Part shown: piece after piece, positions 7,331 through 12,056 of the stretch
Layout: every line of letters starts with the position of its first letter
Numbering within the stretch: position 1 is the first letter of the stretch
Origin: an uncultured Nitrosomonadales bacterium
Lineage (GTDB): Bacteria; Pseudomonadota; Gammaproteobacteria; Burkholderiales; Gallionellaceae
DNA: 12,931 nt
NCBI GenBank assembly: GCA_903934275.1
Contig: CAIZNF010000462.1
Span: 1 to 12,931, forward strand
Direction of reading: 5' to 3'
Translations under genes and position numbers: made by a program
The notes under the pieces: generated by a model
The model's input: the letters and a program-made list of their open reading frames with translations, nothing else
What the model was told of the DNA's origin: nothing
Databases searched by the model: none

Positions 7331-7586
7331 TGGCCTGTTTTTTGATGATGAGAGCGGCCAGATCGCCGACATTTTCCAGCGAGGAAACTTCCTCAGCAGA
7401 AAAGCGCATGCCAAGCGCTTTTTCGATTGAAACGACAAGATGTATGTGCGCCAGACTATCCCAGCCATCGATATCATCGGCCTTGGTGTCGTGGGTAATG
7501 ATCAAATCGTCATCATCCAGCACATTGCGGAAGATCGGCGTTAGCCGCTGGATGATCTCTGAAGAATCTTGATTTTGGTTAGGCAT
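7323..7586 (-). CDS. Acyl carrier protein dedicated to the FkbH/MBOAT cluster
   Basis: The product is an 87-aa, acidic, four-helix-type carrier. GWDSLAHIHL (41-50) is the phosphopantetheine attachment motif, with S44 the modified serine. The residues before it (DDIDGWDSL) resemble stand-alone ACPs of FkbH, D-alanyl and flagellin-glycan systems more than housekeeping AcpP, which has a DSLD/ELV pattern. It is the first gene of the tightly packed block; its end overlaps maoC by 8 bp. Upstream, the frame closes at a TGA (7614-7616), limiting the start to this ATG. The Shine-Dalgarno is poor (GGAA about 12 bases away). No phosphopantetheinyl transferase is in the window. It should carry the acyl group from FkbH through the MaoC/SDR steps to the cytoplasmic face of the MBOAT. 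Confidence 0.92.
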   Translation of the reverse strand: MPNQNQDSSEIIQRLTPIFRNVLDDDDLIITHDTKADDIDGWDSLAHIHLVVSIEKALGMRFSAEEVSSLENVGDLAALIIKKQANG

Positions 7587-7679
7587 GGCTTGGCTAAATT
7601 CCGATATATTTTGTCAAAAACTACAGTCCCGGGTTGATTCAATGGCAGCGCAGGTAGTTACCGGGGAAGGTGGTAAACA

Positions 7680-7778
7680 CTACATGGCGGATTTTACAAC
7701 ACCTGCCGATGATGTGTGCCGCAAAGCATTGCCGGACGACAGGTATGAAATAAGTATTAACAATACGGTGGACACCAT
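7680..7778 (-). CDS. Possible 32-aa hydrophobic microprotein after the MBOAT gene
   Basis: The 193-bp gap between the MBOAT and ACP genes holds no gene of normal size. A 32-codon frame begins with an ATG one base after the MBOAT stop (stop TGA 7782-7780, ATG 7778-7776) and ends TAG at 7680. Its N-terminus, MVSTVLLILISYL, is hydrophobic, and the rest is polar. The location beside an MBOAT recalls DltX-type transmembrane microproteins, but it is shorter than those and lacks the C-terminal aromatic motif, which is instead on the MBOAT itself. No clear ribosome binding site is seen beyond coupling to the MBOAT stop. A chance frame is more likely than not. A small 13-base palindrome (GTATT AAC AATAC, 7754-7766) lies inside it. 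Confidence 0.15.
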   Translation of the reverse strand: MVSTVLLILISYLSSGNALRHTSSAGVVKSAM

Positions 7779-7779
7779 T

Positions 7780-9366
7780 TCAGAACTGAAAATACAGGAA
7801 AACCGACTGCTTATTCAGATTGATAACGGCGATGAAGCCGAGCAGCCAAACCAATGCGGCGGCCTTGACTGTTGGTCGCCAAGCTAGGCGGGTGGCAGTC
7901 ATGGCTGGCACACCGAGCGCCGGTTTAAAGTGTTGCATGATCTGCTGCGTGTTAGGTGCCAGCAATACGATCAGCATCAGTATCCATATCCAGTTAATCG
8001 CACCGCCGCCGATCAAGCCGTTGGTCGCGCCGAAAACCATGCCATGCGCTGCCAGCCATTGTCCGAAAATACCCCACTTGAGCAACCACGCATCCGGCAT
8101 CACAAAGCCGTTTAAGCCCAATGCACCCTGATAAATAGAGGTGGCAGTGACGACACTATCGGCGCGAAACATCACAAAAGTAAGGCTCACGCTGAAAAAG
8201 GTCACCGCCCAGCCAAGTGCGCGCGTGAAAAAGGACGGCGGAGTTTTTTTATGGCTCTGCCAGAAACCGCGTTTGCGCCAGAGATGGTTGATAACCAGCA
8301 ATACGCCGTGCATACCGCCAAAGATGACATAGTTCCAGTTTGCCCCGTGCCAGAGCCCGATAACAAGAAAAATGGCAATCGTTGGAATGATCAGGCTGTA
8401 CGATATCTCCACCCAGGCCGGTTTGCCGAAGCCGATCCGCGTGCCTGCCAGTGTGATGGGTATATATAAATATTCCCTGATGTATTTGGTAAGTGAAATA
8501 TGCCAGCGCTGCCAGAACTCGATAATGCTCACCGACTTGTAGGGGGAATGGAAATTGAGCGGCAAAATAACGCCGAACATGCGCGACAAGCCGATGGCCA
8601 TGTCGGAATAGCCGGAGAAGTCGAAGTACAGTTGCAGCGCGTAACACAGCGCCCCCCCCCACGCCTCGATGAAGGTGAGCGATACCCCCGCCGCCGGTGC
8701 GCTGAATACAGGTCCGACGTATTCGGCGATACCATCGGCCAGGATGACCTTTTTGAACAGCCCGATGAAAAAGATGGTCAGACCCACCGCCATGTTTTCG
8801 TAGCTAAAGCGGTAAGTGGACGCATGCGCAAACTGCGGCATCATATCCCGATGGTGCAGTACCGGCCCTGCGATGAGGTGCGGAAAATAGGTAACGAACA
8901 GCAGGTAGTGAATAAAATTATATTCCTTCACCTTGCCCTGGTAAGTGTCCACCAAAAAGGATATTTGAGTGAAGGTAAAAAAGGAAATGCCCAGCGGCAG
9001 GATGATTTCACCCAGCGTAAGTTGCGTGCCTGCCACGGCGTTAATGTTGCCGAGAAAAAAATTGGCATATTTGTAATAACCGAGCAACAGCAGGTTGGAG
9101 GTAATGGCGACAATCAACAGCTGCTTCTTGAGTCTCTGCTCATGCCGTACTCCCGCCTTGGCGATCCACAATCCGAACGCGTAGTTGCAGATGATCGAGC
9201 CGAGCAGCAGGCCTACATAGGCCGGGTTCCAGTATCCGTAAAAGAACAGCGAGGCCAGCGCCAGCCATCCTGCGGCAAAGGCGTGGCTTATCCGCGCCAG
9301 CCAGAAAAACCCTAGCAACACGGCGGGTAAATAAAGGAAAATGAAGCCGTATGAGTTGAACAGCAT
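7780..9366 (-). CDS. MBOAT-family membrane O-acyltransferase with C-terminal acyl-shuttle hexapeptide
   Basis: The product is 528 aa from the ATG at 9366; MLFNSYGFIFLYLP is the usual family start, so the 24 extra upstream residues of the open frame are left out. It has many membrane segments and the AlgI/DltB signatures: LPLGISFFTFTQISFLVD (123-140), YFPHLIAGPV (160-169), LQLYFDFSGYSDMAIG (245-259), FWQRWHISLT (284-293) and IGLWHGANWNYVIFGG (336-351), where H340 is the invariant catalytic histidine and H289 the second conserved one. The protein ends exactly in FLYFQF (523-528), with Y525. In the Dlt pathway and related systems, an MBOAT moves an acyl group from a carrier thioester to the tyrosine of such a C-terminal motif, from which a serine transferase takes it. 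A run of nine G (8652-8660) lies in codons W236-A239. It is followed by the ACP operon in the same direction. Confidence 0.93.
   Translation of the reverse strand: MLFNSYGFIFLYLPAVLLGFFWLARISHAFAAGWLALASLFFYGYWNPAYVGLLLGSIICNYAFGLWIAKAGVRHEQRLKKQLLIVAITSNLLLLGYYKYANFFLGNINAVAGTQLTLGEIILPLGISFFTFTQISFLVDTYQGKVKEYNFIHYLLFVTYFPHLIAGPVLHHRDMMPQFAHASTYRFSYENMAVGLTIFFIGLFKKVILADGIAEYVGPVFSAPAAGVSLTFIEAWGGALCYALQLYFDFSGYSDMAIGLSRMFGVILPLNFHSPYKSVSIIEFWQRWHISLTKYIREYLYIPITLAGTRIGFGKPAWVEISYSLIIPTIAIFLVIGLWHGANWNYVIFGGMHGVLLVINHLWRKRGFWQSHKKTPPSFFTRALGWAVTFFSVSLTFVMFRADSVVTATSIYQGALGLNGFVMPDAWLLKWGIFGQWLAAHGMVFGATNGLIGGGAINWIWILMLIVLLAPNTQQIMQHFKPALGVPAMTATRLAWRPTVKAAALVWLLGFIAVINLNKQSVFLYFQF
8652..8660 (-). 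repeat. Poly-G(9) tract within the MBOAT coding sequence
   Basis: Nine consecutive C on the plus strand read as nine G on the coding strand, in codons TGG GGG GGG GCG (W236, G237, G238, A239). The glycine codons could be written many other ways. A gain or loss of one base would shift the frame less than halfway through the 528-aa protein and remove the catalytic H340 and the terminal FLYFQF motif. Tracts of this length are prone to slipped-strand mispairing. Whether it switches in this organism cannot be seen here. Confidence 0.9.
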
Positions 9367-9425
9367 CAGGCAGCGCAGCCTTTCAGTGCGGAGCGGATAG
9401 CAGACAATAAAGGGATGGATTTCAT
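9366..9425 (-). CDS. Possible 19-codon upstream reading frame coupled to the MBOAT start
   Basis: An ATG at 9425-9423 opens a frame of 19 residues (MKSIPLLSAIRSALKGCAA). Its TGA (9368-9366) overlaps the MBOAT ATG by one base (TGATG), the classic arrangement for translational coupling. The start of this frame is the part that resembles the wecE start region. No Shine-Dalgarno is seen before its ATG. The MBOAT has a modest site of its own (GAAAGG, about 12 bases before its ATG). It may be a leader peptide, a remnant of a lost gene, or chance. Confidence 0.2.
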   Translation of the reverse strand: MKSIPLLSAIRSALKGCAA

Positions 9426-9483
9426 CAGGGCGACACAAAAATCTGTTACGCTATTTTACAGGTAAATACGGCGGGAAAACGCG
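9367..9483. promoter_or_regulatory. Divergent intergenic region between the MBOAT gene and apaH
   Basis: This 117-bp stretch must hold the 5' signals for apaH (+) and, very likely, for the MBOAT gene and perhaps the whole acyl-glycan operon (-). A TA-rich core at about 9443-9468 (TTACGCTATTTTACAGG) contains TATTTT on the plus strand and TAAAAT on the minus strand, either of which could act as a -10 element. No convincing -35 element at normal spacing is present for either. The call rests on the gene arrangement, not on a clear promoter match. Confidence 0.35.
9411..9446 (-). repeat. 36-bp start-region sequence shared with 1705-1740 (copy B)
   Basis: This is the partner of the wecE start-region sequence, identical at 27 of 36 aligned bases on the same strand, with the ATG of the short upstream frame at the position of the wecE ATG. 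It sits in the regulatory region upstream of the MBOAT gene. Confidence 0.4.
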
Positions 9484-10305
9484 ATGGCAATTTATGCGGT
9501 GGGCGATGTGCAGGGCTGTTATGCGGAGCTGGCGCGACTGCTGGACGATGTCCGTTTCGACGCGGCGGCGGACAAGCTCTGGCTAGTCGGCGACCTGGTG
9601 AACCGTGGACCGGAATCGCTTGAGGTGTTGCGGCTGGTCAAATCTTTGGACGATAGCGCGATCACCGTACTCGGCAACCACGACTTGCACCTGCTCGCGG
9701 TCGCGGAAGGTGCGGGGGAACTGCATCGCAGCGACACGCTGGATGAAATTCTCAACGCGCCGGATCGCGACGAGCTGCTGAATTGGCTGCGTAACCAGCG
9801 TCTGCTGTATGCGCAAGACGGCTATGTGCTGGTACACGCCGGGCTGCTGCCGCGATGGAGCGTAGCGCAAGCCGAGGGCTTGGCGCGCGAAGTCGAAGTT
9901 GCGCTGCGCGCTGACAGTTACGCCACCTTCCTCGCGCGCATGTACGGCAATTCCCCGCATGGCTGGGACGACAGCCTTTCTGGCTACAAACGCCTGCGCG
10001 TTATCGTCAACGCCTTCACCCGCATGCGTATTTGTACCAAAAATGGCGAGATGGAATTCAAGTTCAAGGGCGAGATAAAAGACACCCCGCCCGGCTACCT
10101 GCCGTGGTTCGATATCCCTGGACGAGCTAGCGCCAATTCAACAGTAATCTTCGGTCACTGGTCGGCACTCGGCCTGCTGCTCAAAAAGAACGTCATCGCG
10201 CTCGACACCGGCTGCCTATGGGGTGGCCCGATGAGCGTCATCCGGCTGGATGATCGCCAGCTCTTTCAAGCAGCCTGTAATAACCCGGTGGCGAAACATT
10301 GGTGA
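9484..10305 (+). CDS. apaH: Symmetrical bis(5'-nucleosyl)-tetraphosphatase (diadenosine tetraphosphatase)
   Basis: The product is 273 aa, the normal length. ApaH hydrolyses Ap4A to two ADP in the cytoplasm and also removes Np4 caps from RNA in Escherichia coli. Metallophosphoesterase motifs are all present: GDVQGC (7-12; the usual H of GDxHG is Q here, a variant I believe is common in ApaH), GDLVNRG (36-42), GNHDLH (63-68), LVHAGLLP and the late FGHW. The internal stretch NAFTRMR and the near-terminal ALDTGCLWGG are diagnostic of ApaH as opposed to general serine/threonine phosphatases. The ATG is preceded by a modest purine stretch (GGCGGGAAAA). It stands alone, divergent from the MBOAT gene and convergent with queG. 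It is not in the ksgA-apaG-apaH arrangement of enterobacteria. Confidence 0.95.
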   Translation: MAIYAVGDVQGCYAELARLLDDVRFDAAADKLWLVGDLVNRGPESLEVLRLVKSLDDSAITVLGNHDLHLLAVAEGAGELHRSDTLDEILNAPDRDELLNWLRNQRLLYAQDGYVLVHAGLLPRWSVAQAEGLAREVEVALRADSYATFLARMYGNSPHGWDDSLSGYKRLRVIVNAFTRMRICTKNGEMEFKFKGEIKDTPPGYLPWFDIPGRASANSTVIFGHWSALGLLLKKNVIALDTGCLWGGPMSVIRLDDRQLFQAACNNPVAKHW

Positions 10306-10322
10306 GGGGCTTCTTGCCCCTC
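10304..10322. terminator. Hairpin between apaH and queG, possible bidirectional terminator
   Basis: A perfect 7-bp stem, GAGGGGC / GCCCCTC, encloses the loop TTCTT and begins inside the apaH stop codon. There is no following T run on either strand, so it is not a standard intrinsic terminator. An overlapping alternative stem, CCCCT / AGGGG (10317-10331), and the following GATGAGGGC resemble dispersed GC-rich repeat remnants. It sits between convergent genes, where a terminator would be expected. Confidence 0.4.
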
Positions 10323-10361
10323 GGATAGGGGATGAGGGCTTGTGAGCTTATACAATTCAAC

Positions 10362-11450
10362 TTAAACAGCGTGCCGTTTCAACGCCCATTTAACGTGTTC
10401 TCGCACCAACCCGGACGGATGCTCGAAGTGAGATTGTAGCGCGGCAATGATGGCTGCGCTTCTGGGGGCATTGCCCAGCGCCACGGCGATATTGCGCAGC
10501 CATTGTTCGTGCCCGATGCGATAGATCGCGCTGCCTGCCAGCTTGCTGTTGAATTCAGCCTCATCCCATGCAAATAATTCAATCAATCCCACATCATCCA
10601 GCCCGTGGCGCACGGCAAAATCCGGCTCGGTGCTGGTCCGCGCAAAACCGTTCCACGGGCAGACCAGCTGGCAATCGTCGCAGCCGTAGATGCGGTTGCC
10701 GATCAGTGGGCGAAATTCAACGGGAATGCTGCCCTTGAGTTCGATGGTGAGATAGGAAATGCAGCGGCGCGCATCGACGCTATAAGGTGCGATGATGGCT
10801 CGGGTCGGGCAAATATCAATACAGCGCGTGCAGGTTCCGCAATGCTCCTGCTGTGGTCCCTCAACTGGCAACGGCAGGTTCACATAAATTTCACCGAGAA
10901 AAAATTGCGAACCGTGTTCGCGCGACAGCAGCAGGGTGTGCTTGCCGCGCCACCCCAATCCGGCCTTGCGCGCCAGCTCCACCTCCAGCACTGGCGCGCT
11001 GTCGGTAAATACGCGTCCCTCAAATCCGGCGGCACCGGTAAATTTCACCGCCGCAGCGCGAATTTTTTCGGCCAATTTAGCCAAGCGGTTGCGCATCACC
11101 TTATGGTAATCGCGCCCCAATGCATAGCGCGAAATAAAGGCGCGGTCACCCTCCGCCAACACCTGCCAACCGTCGCGCGCGTCGGGCGGCGCGCAGTTCA
11201 TGCGCAACGAAATTACCCGTAGCGTGCCAGGAAGCAGCTCTGCCGGGCGACTACGTTTTATGCCATGTTTTGCCATATAATCCATCTCACCATGCAGGCC
11301 GAGCGCGAGCCATTTCAGCAATCCGTTTTCCGCCGCTGAAAGATCAGTATCGCTGATACCCACGGCCTGGAAGCCAAGTTCGTGCGCCCATGCGCGTATC
11401 TGCGTGACGAGTGTGGCGTAATTCACCTGTTGAGGATTTTTATTTTGCAT
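10362..11450 (-). CDS. queG: Epoxyqueuosine reductase
   Basis: The product is 362 aa from the ATG at 11450; the open frame continues to 11537, but the extra residues are not family-like and overlap the tsaE leader. QueG reduces epoxyqueuosine to queuosine in tRNA, the last step of Q biosynthesis, using cobalamin and two 4Fe-4S clusters. Ferredoxin-like motifs are HCGTCTRCIDICP (203-215: C204, C207, C210, C214) and YGCDDCQLVCPWN (255-267: C257, C260, C264), with C230 between them. The sequence SRYALGRDYHKVMRNRL (107-123) is a strong family signature. D150 in FTDSAPVLE is the likely proton donor by comparison with characterised QueG. A HEAT-like C-terminal region (about 320-358) is present. It is divergent from tsaE with about 51 bp between starts, a neighbourhood often seen in proteobacteria. 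Confidence 0.95.
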   Translation of the reverse strand: MQNKNPQQVNYATLVTQIRAWAHELGFQAVGISDTDLSAAENGLLKWLALGLHGEMDYMAKHGIKRSRPAELLPGTLRVISLRMNCAPPDARDGWQVLAEGDRAFISRYALGRDYHKVMRNRLAKLAEKIRAAAVKFTGAAGFEGRVFTDSAPVLEVELARKAGLGWRGKHTLLLSREHGSQFFLGEIYVNLPLPVEGPQQEHCGTCTRCIDICPTRAIIAPYSVDARRCISYLTIELKGSIPVEFRPLIGNRIYGCDDCQLVCPWNGFARTSTEPDFAVRHGLDDVGLIELFAWDEAEFNSKLAGSAIYRIGHEQWLRNIAVALGNAPRSAAIIAALQSHFEHPSGLVREHVKWALKRHAV

Positions 11451-11501
11451 AGCCGTGATGATAGCCGAATCACCCCGCAGGCACAGTAAAGAGCCACTTT
11501 G

Positions 11502-12056
11502 ATGATGGTATCTACCATGCGCGCCCATCTCCCACAAGCGGGAGAAAGGACAAACGAGAAAGATAATCTTGAACCCTTAGGAGAGGGAACAAACGACCGC
11601 TGCGCGAATTTTTCATGCCACCTCGCCGATGAGGATGCGACCAACGCGCTGGCTCAACGCCTCGCTGCGCGGCTTAAACCCGGCATAGTGATTTATTTGC
11701 AAGGCGACCTGGGCGCGGGCAAAACCACGCTGGTGCGTGGCATGCTGAATGCGCTGGGCTATGGCGGGCGTGTAAAAAGCCCTACCTACACACTGGTTGA
11801 GACGTATCACGTCGCCGGATTAGAATTTCGCCACTTCGACCTGTATCGTCTGCGCGATGGGGAAGAATGGGAGGCGGCCGGCTTCCGTGACGAATTCGAC
11901 GGACATAATATATTTCTTATCGAATGGCCGGAAAATGCTCAAGGATTAGTTCCACAGGCCGATATGGAAATTACGTTTGAAATTCTGGAGAATGGCCGCA
12001 AAGTGGAAATTCTCGCCAATACGGAAATGGGTGGGCAATGCTTAACGCAGTTGTAA
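11502..12056 (+). CDS. tsaE: tRNA threonylcarbamoyladenosine biosynthesis ATPase TsaE
   Basis: The product is 184 aa from the ATG at 11502; TTG 11499, ATG 11505 and ATG 11517 are alternatives in frame. AAAGAG eight bases upstream favours 11502. TsaE is the ATPase that works with TsaB and TsaD to make t6A37 in tRNA. The Walker A motif is GDLGAGKTT (68-76), followed by KSPTYTLVE (92-100), HFDLYRL (111-117) and FLIEWPE (138-144). TsaE proteins are usually about 150 aa and begin a few residues before the NFSCHL stretch (37-42 here). The first ~36 residues are therefore extra and are encoded by a REP-like repeat; no start codon lies in frame between the repeat and the Walker A motif. The 3' end overlaps amiC by 19 bp. 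Confidence 0.93.
   Translation: MMVSTMRAHLPQAGERTNEKDNLEPLGEGTNDRCANFSCHLADEDATNALAQRLAARLKPGIVIYLQGDLGAGKTTLVRGMLNALGYGGRVKSPTYTLVETYHVAGLEFRHFDLYRLRDGEEWEAAGFRDEFDGHNIFLIEWPENAQGLVPQADMEITFEILENGRKVEILANTEMGGQCLTQL
11528..11587. repeat. REP-like palindromic element inside the 5' part of tsaE
   Basis: TCTCCCACAAGCGGGAGA (11528-11545) is a near palindrome with a 6-bp perfect stem, TCTCCC/GGGAGA. About 30 bases later CCCTTAGGAGAGGG (11574-11587) repeats the CCCT/AGGG theme. This layout resembles the dispersed GC-rich intergenic repeats common in betaproteobacterial genomes. It falls in the extended N-terminal coding part of tsaE, so it would be translated ([14 protein letters not shown]...). 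Family membership cannot be tested within one window. Confidence 0.55.

Noticed and set aside
7331..7477. Longer N-terminus for the MaoC protein (start at 7477)
   Set aside because: The added 49 residues would be read from the ACP gene in another frame and do not look like MaoC; the ATG at 7330 starts just before the conserved domain.
7595..7617. TTGACA on the minus strand (7617-7612) as a -35 box for the ACP operon
   Set aside because: The hexamer is a perfect match, but no acceptable -10 hexamer lies 16-18 bases downstream (the candidates read like TAGCCA or GCCAAG), so I do not call a promoter.
7653..7683. Inverted repeat GTAGT...ACTAC in the gap after the MBOAT gene as a terminator
   Set aside because: Pairing is short and interrupted and no T run follows in the direction of transcription.
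7720..7745. Possible sigma-54 site (GGCAATGCTTTGC) on the minus strand
   Set aside because: Spacing between the GG and GC elements is one base short of the required ten, and no activator gene is nearby.
8500..9315. A 271-codon open frame on the plus strand
   Set aside because: It lies antisense to the strongly supported MBOAT gene and has a composition rich in R, Q, H and G with no recognisable motif. It is a shadow of the MBOAT codon pattern.
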